Shown here one piece after another: positions 31,930 to 42,404 of a stretch of DNA of 64,000 nt (positions within the stretch are counted from its first letter, which is position 1; each line of letters begins with the position of its first letter). A program made the translations under genes and the position numbers. Origin of the DNA: Prorocentrum cordatum (taxonomy: Eukaryota; Sar; Dinophyceae; Prorocentrales; Prorocentraceae). The stretch covers positions 136,498 through 200,497 of the forward strand of contig CAUYUJ010015718.1 in NCBI GenBank assembly GCA_963575745.1, read 5' to 3'. The notes below the pieces were generated by a model that was not told where the DNA came from, ran no database searches, and was given only the letters and a program-made list of their open reading frames with translations.

Positions 31930-32604
31930 TCACATTACAGACTTAGACGGGGCCGCACGGCTCTTCCTGCCGGCTGGCGGCCTGGAGGAGGACTCCGCGG
32001 CCGGCTGCGGCGGCGGCTCTACCTCCTCGTCCTCCATGTCTTCGCCGATCAGCGGAAGCAAAAAGTCACGGGGAGCCTTGAACTCACGAATCATCATTTT
32101 GATGAACCTCACGCGCTGGTCCGCGTAGTCCGCCAGCTCCTGGTTTCCCCACTCGCAGAGGTTCTCGATGGCCTGCTTGAACTCTGCGTCGTCTGGAATC
32201 TTGGTCGAGATGACGCTCCAGGTGTCCGTGTCCGACTGGTCAGGCACGCCGCTGTACGAGTGCTCGGCCGGCACACGCAGGCCCTCGATCACGTTCTCCA
32301 TGCCCTCCATCGTTTCCAGCTCCTTGTCGTCCAGCAGATTTCGGTACACGCTGTCCAGAGTCTGCATGTACATCAGGGACGCATCCTCGATGATCGCCGC
32401 CATCCTGATGGCGATGTTCCCCGTCCGCTTGCTCCAGGTCAGTGTCACCCTGTTGCGCAGTTGCTTGGTCTCGGGATCGCCCAGGATTTTCATGTTGGTC
32501 ACGACCTTGCACGTCGTCCCTGAGTGGCGGATCCGCTCCGCCTGGATGCTCTTGAACAGGCTCCTGACCTCGTCCTCGCTCAGTCGGCTCTCGAACTTGA
32601 CCAT
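31930..32604 (-). CDS. Extra 224-aa ORF after pol in Copia 2, unrecognised
   Basis: ATG on the minus strand at 32602-32604, stop 80 bases before the 3' LTR; fully open, unlike the gag-pol of the same copy. It is a mixed-composition globular protein: helical N-terminus (SEDEVRSLFKSIQAERIRHS), a segment VTLTWSKRTGNIAIRMAAII and an aromatic middle (WSVISTKIPDDAEFKQ). Then come RVRFIKMMIREFKAPRD and an acidic, then Pro/Ser/Arg-rich tail. There is no signal peptide or clear membrane segment, so it is not envelope-like. Copia elements usually end with RNase H, so this is an accessory gene in the env position, possibly expressed from its own or a trans-spliced mRNA. Its function is unknown. Confidence 0.75.
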   Translation of the reverse strand: MVKFESRLSEDEVRSLFKSIQAERIRHSGTTCKVVTNMKILGDPETKQLRNRVTLTWSKRTGNIAIRMAAIIEDASLMYMQTLDSVYRNLLDDKELETMEGMENVIEGLRVPAEHSYSGVPDQSDTDTWSVISTKIPDDAEFKQAIENLCEWGNQELADYADQRVRFIKMMIREFKAPRDFLLPLIGEDMEDEEVEPPPQPAAESSSRPPAGRKSRAAPSKSVM

Positions 32605-32689
32605 GGCCGGGCGCTGACGGGATGGGCTTGCAGCCTGTCCGCTCCTTGCTACGAGCCGAGTTGACGACGGACACGCTCTTGGGCTGCTG

Positions 32690-33566
32690 CTGCCATTACT
32701 GCTGGCTCATCGGCTAATTGATATTTTCCGCTCGTCATGGTAGCTCTGAGCATGTCGGCTGGCTCGGCTTTGTCTTTAGTCACTATGTCTGCAAGCTATA
32801 AAGCTGACGGTACCCATCGATTCTTTACTCCTAGTCGCTTCACGCTCTCCTTGGTAATGACCAGATCGACCGCCACCCGTTTGTCCGAGCATGACCCTGC
32901 ATTCTCACAGCCGATGATGTGATCATGCAGCGACTTGCAATCTGTGACGGCGATGGGGGTCAGGCGTGGAAGATACTCAGACCGACGACGTACACAAAAC
33001 TCTCCGTCACTGCCCTCGAGGAGTAAGCACGAAATCCACTCGAGGTGTCCTAGGCCATCCATCTGGGCCTGGGTCTCGGCTGCAAGAGTCGAAGATGTGA
33101 CACGGCGGAGGCGGTAGCTTTTCCAGACCGGAGGGCTTCAGGGGCTCAGCTCGTTTCGGATCATGTTCGCGTCCGTAGCGGCGATGACGTATCCCGCCTG
33201 GGTCCCAGATTTCGAAGCGTTCTGGTTCGACCCGTCGGCGTGCATGATGACTCGACGTCGATCGATCGGAATCGGCTTGATCTTGAAGGATGAGTTCGAA
33301 AACTGCTTGGCCCTACGCACGATCGTGTTCCCATGTCTCACCTCCCCCACCGTCGGCTTCGGCATGCACTGCTGACTCATGGAGACCCGGACAGCTACAT
33401 CAGGGCTGGACTCCCGAGCTAGCCAGGTGCCGCTCCCCAGCATCGCCTGGAAGTTCTCGATCTCCTTATCGGTCGCTGGGGTCTCGGGGGACGCTCGGGG
33501 CCTCACTCCAGCAGGCTTCATCGACTCAGCAAGCTCCTTTTGAGAGACGGTTATCTCCATGGTCAC
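32690..33566 (-). pseudogene. pol: Copia 2 RT C-terminus and RNase H
   Basis: The minus frame 33566-33138 has the connection region LGSGTWLARESSPDVAVRVS and the RNase H first strand VIMHADGSNQN. After a frame change, 33062-32796 carries the later strands (AVTDCKSLHDHI, then VDLVITKESVKRLG and NRWVPSAL). A stop (TAG) follows, with likely continuation as DKAEPADMLRATM before 32700. RNase H removes the RNA strand during reverse transcription. The interruptions make this copy inactive. Confidence 0.75.
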
Positions 33567-34200
33567 ATGGTTTTGGACAAGATACGACCCGCAGAACTGG
33601 GAACCTCGCTCGAAGAAACCGATGAAGGCGTCGTACTGTTTTCCTCACTGGGCAAGATGTCATCGACCTGCGTCGATATCAGTCCCTGCAAGCGCCGGCC
33701 CTTGAACAAAAAAAACAGGCACGGGTCGAGCTTTGACTGGCGCCAGCCCTCACACCCGTCACTCGGCTTCCAGTCCAGGACGGTGTCTCTGAATTTTCCC
33801 CACCACTGAGCTGGGGCGTCGTTGAAGCCGTAGATCGGCCTGATCACCTTCAGCAGCTGGTCGGGGTGCATACCTGGAAGACCTCCACGCGGCTGCTTCA
33901 GGTACAGGTCGCCGCCCTCCAGCTTGATGGGATCCGCCTCGAGGAAGGCCCCCTCGACATCTCCAATCTGAACCTGGAATCCGTGTGAGGCCAGCAGCTG
34001 GTAGGCCACGATTTTCCCATTCTGCTATATGGTCGCAGAGGAGCTCCTGTTCTTACGTACGAGCTGCATCAGGTCGGGGTCCATGTAGCCCTGACTGCAC
34101 AAGCGTGCTTTGACCACCTCCGTCTCTGTGTCGTCAATCTTGCTGGTGAGGATCATCCGCTTGCCGACGATCCGCTCCAGGCACGTCCGTCGGATCTCAT
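33563..34200 (-). pseudogene. pol: Copia 2 reverse transcriptase core
   Basis: The RT starts in the larger minus frame (RIVGKRMILTSKIDDTETEV, KARLCSQGYMDPDLM) and continues after a break near 34015 as the 34009-33563 frame. The first catalytic Asp is in VQIGDVEGAFLEAD and the metal-binding pair in ISTQVDDIL (VDD box). Copia RTs normally have YVDD; the Y to Q change here is unusual. A frameshift after VDDIL ends the frame. Confidence 0.8.
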
Positions 34201-35158
34201 CCGACTCGACCCGGGACACTGGAGACAACGCCTTCTTCTTGTTGAACAGGTTCTCCACCTGTTTGCCGATGCCGACGTCTACCTTCGCGAGACCCTCCTT
34301 GCTCGTCCACTTTGGGTCCTTCAGGTTGAGCTCGCGCCTGCCGCCAGCCAGCATCGCATCCTCCATCTCCTCATCCTCATCGGTGTTCACATGCAGCACG
34401 CGCAGCTCCTCCTCATCTTCCACGGTGTCCGTCACCACGCTCGCCAGCAACACGCTACCGATGTCCTCGGACAGCCTGGGCACCTTTGTCGGAGGAGTTG
34501 ACGACGGCTCCTCGACCTCGACCCTGGGTGCCTTGGAATATCGCACCTCCGCTGGGTTGACCGTCTTCTTGCCTGCCAGGCGGCGGTACACCGTCGGTTC
34601 GGCCGTCCTCTCGGTGGACGGCGGCTCGGCCAGGGCCTCAGACTGAGGTACTGCTTCAGCACCTCCATCATCGTCGCCAGGACTGGGTTGCTCCAGCAGT
34701 TCCCCCGCCTCAGCTTCAACGGGAGGATCCGCTGCTGAGGGCACTTCAGCAGCCAGGCCTGGAGCTGCCTCCGCCGGCGCCGTGCCTGGGGGCCGCTCGT
34801 CCGCAGTGATGTTCATGAAACCACGCTGTTGACCTTGTCCGTCCACGAACTCCTTCGCCAGGGCTCGGAGCTCAGGCTGAACGACCTTGGCGGCCAGCTT
34901 CTCCTCCTCGGTGGCGTGACGGAGCTGCTCCGGCGACGCCTTGATCACCGCGCCCGGCATCGCGACCCAGAAGTTGTCGCGCACCTCGTCCAGGATCACG
35001 GCGGACGCCCGCCAACGGGCATGCGCTTTCTTGCCGGAAATGCCCCGGCCACGGCGCCACGCAGCAATTCGGTCGCCCGCCTTGAACGTCTGAACCACAC
35101 GTGGCCGACTGTCCAGAGCCACCCTGGCCGCGCGATTGTCCATGCAGCTTGTCGGCAC
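34025..35158 (-). pseudogene. pol: Copia 2 integrase C-terminal domain and linker to RT
   Basis: 377-codon minus frame. The first 100 residues are the integrase C-terminal, SH3-like chromatin or DNA-binding region (GDRIAAWRRGRGISGKKAH, NFWVAMPGAVIKASPEQLRH). A Pro/Glu/Ala-rich linker of about 150 residues follows, then the N-terminal RT strands. It is intact over its whole length, in contrast to the flanking pieces. Confidence 0.8.
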
Positions 35159-35169
35159 TTCTCAAACTC

Positions 35170-36013
35170 AGCGAACGGCTCATCACGCAGGATGGCGTTG
35201 TTGACTACGACATTCGGACCCTCCTCAGGTCCGATGGGACCTCGGGGTTCCTCCCCAGAGCGATCTAGTACGGGGAGAAGCCATGGGCACGAAGGATGGA
35301 GATTTTGGCCACCACCACCGCTCTCACGCATGTCATGTACTCGCTCTCGTCCTTCGGATTGGTCTGATCCAGCACTTTGTTCAAGATGTCCTCGAACCAC
35401 GTTCCATGGCGCTCAGCATGGCCGACCTGCTCTTGGGCTTCTCCTGCCGCGTCACTAATTTCCATCCCCTGCCTCTCGAACGCATCGACAATGTCCTGGC
35501 CCAGGTTGGTCCTTCCAGCATCGCACTTCAGGAACGCAGGCGGTCCGTGCGGTTGACACTATCCACTCGAACAGCTCCTTGAGGACCTTGCCGGTCTCCT
35601 GGACAAAGAAGGGTAGCGGGGCACACGACGTTCAGGGCCTTCACCTTCATTCCCGGCCTCCAGCCGGGTAACTCCTTCACGTCCAGCTCGACCAGCCTCA
35701 ATGGCGCCAGGTTAGACGGCACCTTCACGGGCCGCACGGCCTTGGGAAGCCGCTGTCCCTCACATACCGAGCAAGTAAACGATCGAGCCAATGCCAGCAC
35801 CATCTCACTCGCCTTGGCGTGCTTCAAAATTCTCACCATATGCTCGTTGCTCGGATGCCCGAGATTGGCGTGCAGCTCCGGAGGGTCGCCTCGAGCGACA
35901 GCTTGCGACGCTTGATGACTTCGTCGTCGTCGGTCGTCTTCAGGACATCCGCTGTCATGGAGGCGTGATCCAGCTCCAGCTGACTCACCACGGTTCCGGC
36001 TATCTTCTTGCAC
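35170..36013 (-). pseudogene. int: Copia 2 integrase HHCC and catalytic core, broken
   Basis: The frame 36013-35528 carries the zinc-binding segment (LHANLGHPSNEHMVRILKHA ... FTCSVCEGQ) and the first core strand with the Asp in VELDVKELPGW. After frameshifts near 35600 and 35530, the 35465-35265 frame has RHGTWFEDILNKVLDQTNP, typical of the core's last helices. The next piece (EGPNVVVNNAILRDEPFAEF) joins to the C-terminal domain at 35158. Catalytic Glu not confidently placed. Confidence 0.7.
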
Positions 36014-36079
36014 AGGTCAGTCGTGTATTTCTCCGAGAACGTACTCCTCTTGTTGCCTTCTGAGCTGTCCCAGAACCAC

Positions 36080-36650
36080 TGGTGTTCATAATCGCGAGGA
36101 CACCGCAGCTCCTTCAGCGTCCACTTGAGCATGTCCGCGTTGGTAGCGCAGCACCACTCTTTGGACATCGGCTGTTTCGTCACCGGGTTCTTCAGACCCA
36201 CCTGGCACACGCTGACCGAGACGCGATGTACAGCCGACAGCCTGCACAGTCCTAAGACCGATGCACAGTCCCAGGACTTTGCCGTTGGAGGGGCCTCTAG
36301 TGCAAACTGACGGCCACTCCAGTGCTGTATCCGAGCGATCACCACACAGAACCTCAGCCGACCGCCTCTCTGACAGCATGCCGAAACTTCTCTGGATCTC
36401 TCCGCACTTGCTCCACGGTCAGGTTCTGCAAGATCGAGAGGGGACCACGCGGAGGACTCATGCCCACGTACTAGGGCTCCTCAACGTGGATCATGTGTAA
36501 GATCTTGTGTCGATCCGCCGAGCACCTCGCATCCCAGCCGTTTTTCAGGTCGAACGCGCCGAGGTTCTGGAATCCCAAGGACTCCAGGACGGGCGTCACG
36601 CGCGGCTCAGAGAAGATCTCCAGGCAGTTCGGCCGGCGACCCAGCAAGAC
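36080..36650 (-). pseudogene. Methyltransferase-like domain of Copia 2, broken
   Basis: Read on the minus strand: CLEIFSEPRVTPVLESLGF and LGAFDLKNGWD (motif I-like). After an in-frame TAG comes YVGMSPPRGPLSILQNL (PP loop, motif IV position; the catalytic Cys position is R/G). After a frameshift come QFALEAPPTAKSW (motif VI-like) and CQVGLKNPVTKQP. The same motif order and spacing occur in Copia 1 (24252-24935), where it sits after, not before, integrase. The tail (DSSEGNKRSTFSEKYTTDLCK) also parallels the Copia 1 tail. It is inactive in this copy. Confidence 0.6.
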
Positions 36651-36697
36651 CTGCGCCTCCAGCATGCCCTTGGCCAGCATCCGCTTGGCCCGCCTGC

Positions 36698-37879
36698 TCA
36701 TGATGTCGGTAACGCCCTCCGACCACAGCACGTTGGTGTCGTCCCAGTCACCGTCAGCCTCAGGGCTCTGGCTCGGCCCTGGCGAAAACCCGATGACGCC
36801 ACGGCGTCGATCTCCTCCAGCTCCTTCTGCTCTACCGCCGTCCACCCGTCGTCCTGTTTCTCGGCCACCGGCGCGTAGACCTCGGCCGTCTGGATCTTCC
36901 TACCACTCTCGTTCTTCATCTCGCACAGGTTCAGCTGGTAGTGACCGCTGGCGGCGACCCGGAGCGGCACGGTAACATTGATCCTCGTAAAGCGGACCTC
37001 GTCGCGCTCCATGTCCAGCTGCGCCCCCAGGGCCTTGAGCATGGGCTTACTCACCAGCAACGGGGTCCGACCCGGAACGACACGCAGGCGCAGGACGAGG
37101 GTTCGGCCGCCCACTCGGCACTGCAACTCTGCCGTGTAGACCGACTCGAGCGTCTCCTGGTTGCCAAACTGGAAGATGGTCGCCTTCTCCTGCTTGAGGA
37201 TCTTCACCGAGAGGCCTGCCTTCTTCATCTCCGCCTTGTGGTCCTCGAGCGTCTTTTCTCCGATGACGCCCTTGCCGCATCCTGTATCGATCACGCCGGA
37301 GCCAGGCTCGTGCGCGGACGCGATCAGAGCTTCAGGGCAGGTCTCCTCTTCGACGGTGTCCGTCGTCAACCTGCGGTACGCCTCGATCACCTCATCCATC
37401 TTATCCTGCATTGCCGCGTACGCCTCGCACAGACCGTCTATGGCCTGATGGTCCTCGTCATCCTCGTCAGCAGTCAGCTCGTATTCGTACTCGTCACCGC
37501 AGTCGCTCTCATTGTCGTACTGGGGCTGCTGAAGCTCATTCTCACACAGGCCACACTGGAGGTTCTCCTCATCTCCTTCCGCGATGTCGTCGTCGTCGTC
37601 GTCGTCCACCACCAGGACCCCCTCGTCGGAGTCGCTCTCGATGATCGTGACCACGTCCCCGCGCTTCTCGTCGGTCTTGCCCTTTCCTTTGGAGTCTCGT
37701 GGCGGTGGCCGTCGTTGTCGTCGAGGCTTCTTGCAGTCCCGACTGAAGTGGCCGACCTCGTCACAGTTATAGCATCTCACTCTCTTGGCCATGGCCTTTG
37801 TGTCAGGCCTCTTGGGGCCGAAAACTCGTGCCAGCTGCTCCTTCGAAATCCGGTTCCGCTGGTCTCGCCACGACACCAA
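36698..37879 (-). pseudogene. gag-pro: Copia 2 gag C-terminus (zinc knuckle) and protease
   Basis: 393-codon minus frame. One CCHC knuckle, CYNCDEVGHFSRDC, lies at residues 36-49, followed by a basic stretch and an acidic Asp/Glu-rich linker (about 75-150). The retropepsin active site is GVIDTGCGKGVIG (about 195-207) and its later strand is LLVSKPMLKALGAQLD. A single knuckle and DTGC, against two knuckles and DSGA in Copia 1, shows that the two elements belong to different lineages. The protein continues towards the methyltransferase-like domain after frame changes. Confidence 0.8.
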
Positions 37880-38581
37880 AATCTCGATGGCCTCACTCTC
37901 GTTTCAATGTCCCCATCGCCCTCGGTCTCGGTCGCGTCGTAGCCTACCAGCAGCACGGCGATGTCCGATCCGTCCTCGCTCTCGTCGGCCTCTTCCGCCA
38001 CGTGGGCGCCATAGACCTTCGACTGCTGTCCGAAGTCCGCCATGCCGTTGGGGGAGGTCGTCCTGATCGCCATCGCCACGTCCTTTTCCTTGTACGATCG
38101 TCCCGAGGCCGCCAGCACGACCGCGAGGTTCTGCGGCGCCAGAGAAGCTCCCAGCAGCAGCAGATACCCGCGCGCCATGTCCGGCAGCACCACGCCCTCG
38201 GCCTCGCCCTTGGCGAACGCCGCCTGGGCACGTCCGCAGTACGCCGCCATCGACTCGCCCTTGGTCAGGCGAACCGTAAACACCTCCTTCAACGCCTCTC
38301 CCAGCCGATCATGAGCTGCCACGTCAGGGAAGCGCGAATCAAGGGTCTATGTCGACCACCTCCAGCGCTCGGGCGCCAACGTCGTCCAGAAGCGTAAACA
38401 GCATCGGCCCCAGGGCCGTTGTTGGCGCTCCCTTCGCCTTCTGCACGATGAGGTACGCCCTTGCCCACTTCTTCCAGTAGTCCCGGAACTCGTCGGCTTC
38501 TGTCCCTGCGAACCTCCTGATCGCACCGCCGGGCCCTCCATTGTCCGCGTTCATCTTCACCGTCTGGCGTCCCGCCGGCAC
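37777..38581 (-). pseudogene. gag: Copia 2 gag N-terminal part
   Basis: Starts on the minus strand at about 38581 (MPAGRQTVKMNADNGGPGG), 60 bases after the LTR. It reads FAGTEADEFRDYWKKWARAY to 38339, then shifts frame and continues from 38322 as DRLGEALKEVFTVRLTKGES, YCGRAQAAFAKGEAEGV and MARGYLLLLGASLAPQNLAV, a gag/UBN2-like helical protein. Another shift near 37870 connects to the zinc-knuckle frame. Confidence 0.7.
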
Positions 38582-38629
38582 TCACCTGAGTGCCTCCCGG
38601 TGCGACGGCGCCTGCTATCGCGCGGCACG

Positions 38630-38643
38630 CTCCGCTCTACCAA
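38630..38643 (-). promoter_or_regulatory. Primer-binding site of Copia 2
   Basis: Directly inside the 5' LTR (minus strand) is T, then TGGTAGAGCGGAG. TGG at the start pairs with a tRNA CCA end, as in the plant Copia PBS TGGTATCAGAGC, and the 1-base gap to the LTR is normal. The exact tRNA is unknown. Confidence 0.55.
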
Positions 38644-38803
38644 TGCAGATTGGGCTTCGAGGAGGGTGGGTGTGCCCACACTCTCTTTTCCATTCCTGTG
38701 GCAAGCCAAACTGCTGCAGCATCAACACGCACATTCGACACGCATGCGAGACATATACACATGCACTAACACGTACTGGGCCCGACTGGCCCTGAGATCA
38801 GCA
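38644..38803 (-). repeat. 5' LTR of Copia 2
   Basis: 160 bp, TGCAGATTGGG ... GAGATCAGCA on the plus strand. It should contain the promoter on the minus strand, but I see no clear TATA-like box; dinoflagellates usually lack TATA. Confidence 0.92.
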
Positions 38804-38808
38804 CTACC
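38804..38808. repeat. 5-bp target-site duplication of Copia 2, right
   Basis: CTACC directly outside the high-coordinate LTR, matching 31690-31694. Confidence 0.8.
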
Positions 38809-38989
38809 CCAATTAGTCGCCTGAGACTTACTCGCGCCTCTGGGCACAGAAACGCCCTGACCTGGCCAGAGCTGGCATTGTCAAGTCGCTCTTTTTTTAT
38901 GAGATTCTGACCCACTCCGACTTGGCGTTGGCCGGCCCCGCGTCCACGCGCGCGCACGCCGCCTGCATTCGAACTCACAAGGAACAAGG

Positions 38990-39013
38990 TGCATGGCGCG
39001 AAGCGCCAATGCA
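38990..39013. promoter_or_regulatory. GCGAAGC hairpin, copy 1
   Basis: TGCAT-GGCGC-GAA-GCGCC-A-ATGCA: 10 paired bases, one bulged A and a GAA triloop. It is followed by an AT microsatellite (39019-39060). A related hairpin is at 43408-43431. Confidence 0.65.
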
Positions 39014-39063
39014 GTCTTGTATATTTATATTTATATATATATTTATATAGATATGTATATACT

Positions 39064-39360
39064 AGGGGGGTGGTGCAGGAGAAGCAAGAAGCTACATTCT
39101 GGGGCAATGCGGAGGAGGAGGAGAAGGAGGAGGAGGAGGAGCAGGAGGAGGGAACGGAGCAGCGCGAACGAGGAGGAGGACCCCCCCCAAAAACAACAAC
39201 AACAAAAACAACATGACCTTGGGCCGCGCCTTTTTTTTTGGGGGGGGGGGTGCAGGAGAAGCAGGCAGCTAGAATCTGGGGGGAGGAGGAGGAGGAGGAG
39301 GAGGAGGAGGAGGAGGAGGAGGAGGAGGAGGAGGAGGAGGAGGAGGAGATGGAGGTGAGA
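39064..39360 (+). repeat. Duplicated G-run/GGA block
   Basis: GGGGTGGTGCAGGAGAAGCA...AGCTACATTCTGGGG at 39064-39105 returns as GGGGTGCAGGAGAAGCA...AGCTAGAATCTGGGG at 39240-39282. Each is followed by GGA repeats; the second GGA array is at 39282-39348. Confidence 0.85.
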
Positions 39361-39629
39361 GAAGGGGGAAGAGGAGGACTAGGAACAGCGGAAGTAAGAG
39401 GAAGAGGGGGAGGAAAAGGAGGAAAAGGAAGAAAAGGAACATGTTCGAAGACTTCACGAGCAACTATACGAAAACACTCTCCAAAAGGCGAAGGATTCCA
39501 CAATTCCCCGTTCCCAAAATATAGGGGATCATTTCGCAGAGGGCGGACGCTTCCTGCATGTTGCTGACTTGCTTGTGTCGCAGGTCGCGGGTCTTGCTGA
39601 GGGGATGCATCCACCGCCGAGCCACATTT

Positions 39630-40300
39630 CAGTGGCGCGCGGCACTGTCGCCACGATACCTCCTCTTTCGCCTCGGCACCCAACGAAGCCGCTGCCAGGT
39701 GACCTCGGATGGGCCAGGGCGGCCCGCGTGGGACTTCGCCTCTTTGTTCGCGTTGTCCGTGCGAGCGGGCATCTTGGCCCAAATGCGCGTCAGCGTCGCG
39801 TCCCACAACAGCACCCAGCTCCTCTCGGTAACCTGCCGCGTGGCATTCTGCCAGCACGCCTCCCCGTAGGTATGGAAACCTCCCATAACCAGGAGGCGGC
39901 GCCGCTGGGAACGACACCGGCTCCTTCGCAGCAGGGTATCACGTCGGAAAGTCTTTGCCACGGGCCCTAAGACGGATTGGCCGACGTGGGAGAAGGCCAG
40001 AGTTCATGTCAACCGTCGGTCTGCAGCCCAGCCTGAAAGCCAAGTTGGCAGATGCGACGATGTAGTCGAGGCGGTGTGCCCAGCTAGGACTACATACAGG
40101 TCGGCTCGCATGGCCCATCGTGGATTGCTCGAAAAGCCTGCAGCAAAGGTGGGGGGCCAGGCGGCGTCGGCGCCACCGTATTCCTTCCACCCTTGGGGCA
40201 TCCTCCTGTGCATCTTTGCCGCAATTGCACGTTCTGGTGCAGACGTGGTGAGCTCCGAGGCTGGTGGGGAGGACAACGCCATGCACTTTGGAGCGGGCAG
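39630..40300 (-). pseudogene. Possible decayed LINE endonuclease C-terminus
   Basis: Minus-strand pieces: HRLDYIVASANLAFRLG, then SGLLPRRPIRLRARG (about 40100-39990), resemble the last motifs of an APE-type endonuclease (RIDY..., then SDHRP-like with the DH changed). About 100 bases further, GFHTYGEACWQNATRQV then RSWVLLWDATLTRIW recalls the linker before RT. The frame is broken and no RT was found. Weak. Confidence 0.2.
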
Positions 40301-42360
40301 CGCCACGCCGCCGCTCGTGCTTCCCGAGGGCGTCTGCTGAGCCTCTGCCCGCGCCCCGTGCTGGCCCAGGTCGGAAAGGTGATTCTGCATCTTGCTCACG
40401 CGGTGCTCCTGGGTCACCGCCACTCGCACATGCTTCGCAAGCTCCGCCGAGTAGTCAAACATTAGACCGTTCACGGTGACGACCGCGCCCTCAGTGGGGG
40501 TTAGCCTGCGTGTCCAGGAGCCTTCACGAGTCCACGAAGGAGGCCGCGCCAGCCGTGGCAACCGCCTTCGCGGCCACGCAAGCTGTGGGTATCTCGCGGG
40601 CACGCGACCAGTGGGAACATCGGCTGCTGGGGCTGCAGTGCGAAGCGCCGCAGGCCTTGCCGCCAGTCGGTGGCGAGGCGCCCGTTCGACCCCTGCGAAG
40701 ACGGTTGGCCCCATGCATCGCCGTCATGGCCATGCAGGGTCTCTGAAAGTCCTTACTCATGGACGCCGCCAGCGCGCGCTTCAATTCACCGTGCCGTTCC
40801 CGTCAGACTCGCCGCCCCTCCTGATGTAAGACGACGCGCCCTCAGATCGTAGACCGCAATCGGTCCTAGGCACAGATTCCGCCCCCCTCATGCTGCCCCC
40901 AGCGGCGGCGCCTCTGCCGCTTTCGCCGCGGCCAGTGGATAGTCAGAGCATGCTTCGGCCTCGTACGACGACAGACACCGCGCTCGCCTTCCATGCGAAT
41001 TCGAACCAGCACCTGGAGGCACCAGCGCGTCACACCCTCGCAGCCGCCGTGGTCGTCTGAGCAGTCGAACTGGTCAACAACGTCTTCATCCGTGGTAGCC
41101 GTCTGCACCCTGCCTTTGGAATAAGGGCCGCCCAAGCCGTAAGATGCCGTGGGGGCCGGCCGCGTGGGTTGCCCGGCGCCGCGACGATCGCGTGGCCTTA
41201 CGTCGACCGCGCGTACGGGAGTACCAATTTCGTGAAGTACAGGGGCCAGCAAAACCTGTGGCGACGCTTGACCGCTGTGGACGTCGGTACCCTCGATCGC
41301 CAGAGGGCGGTGAGCAGTGCTTGCGTCCACTGCGGGTTTTGCCACATGGGGAATGAGGATTGTTCTAGCAGTCACTGTCTACTCCATGCCTGGAAGTTCC
41401 ATCATCATGACGTAAACAACAGCAGCGATGGTAATCTTCCGCTGGCACTTGTTGAGCAGCTGCTGCCCCTGCTGGTGCCTGTTGTTTCTTGGGCCTCTTG
41501 GTTGACCTTGGAAGGCGCATTCATGGCCGCAGCCCGCACAACAGCCATCTGCTCGTCTTCCTTTTCAAGCATCGGAAAGCTCACGGCTTACTCGAGGGGC
41601 TCGCAGCAGGCGCAGGAGCACGACCAGCAGCAGGAGGACCGCCACAGCCGTCGACCCGAGCCGCAGCAACGGTGGGAGAGAAAGCCTGTTGGATGTCCTG
41701 CAAGTGCCCGTCCAGGACCTAGCGCATGCTCTGCTCGAGTCGCCTACGCCACCAGCGCCGTTGTCTCGGTCTGCAGCTGCAGCACGATCGTCCGAGCCTC
41801 GGCCACCGCTGCAGCAGCTTCATCCGACTCGGAGGAGGAGGAGCGGGAGGAGGAACGAGGTCCTCCTGCTCCTCCTCCTTCCTCCTTCTTCTCCTCCTCG
41901 GTCCGCCTCCTGTTTCTCTTCACCCAACAATCGGCCCCAGCGCCTCCCCTGCGATGCGTCCCGGCTAGACCAGAATTCGAGGCGTATCCAGCGGTGGCGA
42001 CGAGAAGCCTCCACGAGGCTGGAAAACGTTCATAAGCATCCAACATCTCGATCCTCGAATCTGAAACCTCCTCCTCCTCCTTCTCCTGGCTCTCGCCCAG
42101 CCCGCGCGGGGCCTCGGCTCCAGACCTCTGTCCCCTGCTTTCGTGCGGCCCCCCGCGTGCGCTGGTGCGCTCCCCCCCTCCCTAGTTGCGGGCTGGCCGG
42201 TGGAGGCGAGAGTACCGGGTACCGCCGAGCTGCGCAAGGGAGGACCCAGAGGAGGCGCTCTGTGGCTCCCGCGGCACGTTCGGCGGCGGCGTCGGAGACG
42301 GTGACGTTGTGGTGAGCCTCGTCGAGCATCGTCGTCGTCGTCGTCGTCGCCTCAGACGCT
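40300..42360. other. GC-rich region, no confident gene
   Basis: Overlapping open frames on both strands (for example plus 41169-42035, 288 codons; minus 40004-40714, 236 codons) without recognised domains. At 41380-41830 the minus strand would read as Gln/Ala/Glu-rich coiled-coil-like sequence, and 41830-41900 is GAG/CTC repeat. It could hide a decayed retroelement ORF1, but I cannot support one. Confidence 0.3.
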
Positions 42361-42404
42361 CTTTCACGAACAGTGTTTGCATTCAGTGATTTTTATGTGC
42401 CTTA

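Larger units (their letters stand above)
31695..38803 (-). mobile_element. Copia-type LTR retrotransposon 2 (complete outline, minus strand)
   Basis: 7.1 kb bounded by near-identical direct repeats (31695-31850 and 38644-38803), each TG...CA, with a perfect 5-bp duplication CTACC outside. Read on the minus strand: 5' LTR, PBS, gag, zinc knuckle, protease, methyltransferase-like domain, integrase, RT, RNase H, extra ORF, 3' LTR. The outline is intact and the LTRs differ by only a few substitutions plus a 4-base indel, implying recent insertion. Even so, gag-pol contains several frameshifts and stops. It may have been mobilised by proteins of a relative, or the frames may reflect assembly errors. 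Confidence 0.92.

Noticed and set aside
38630-38643. tRNA gene: TTGGTAGAGCGGAG on the minus strand matches a tRNA D-arm
   Set aside because: No acceptor, anticodon or T-arm around it; its position next to the LTR fits a primer-binding site.
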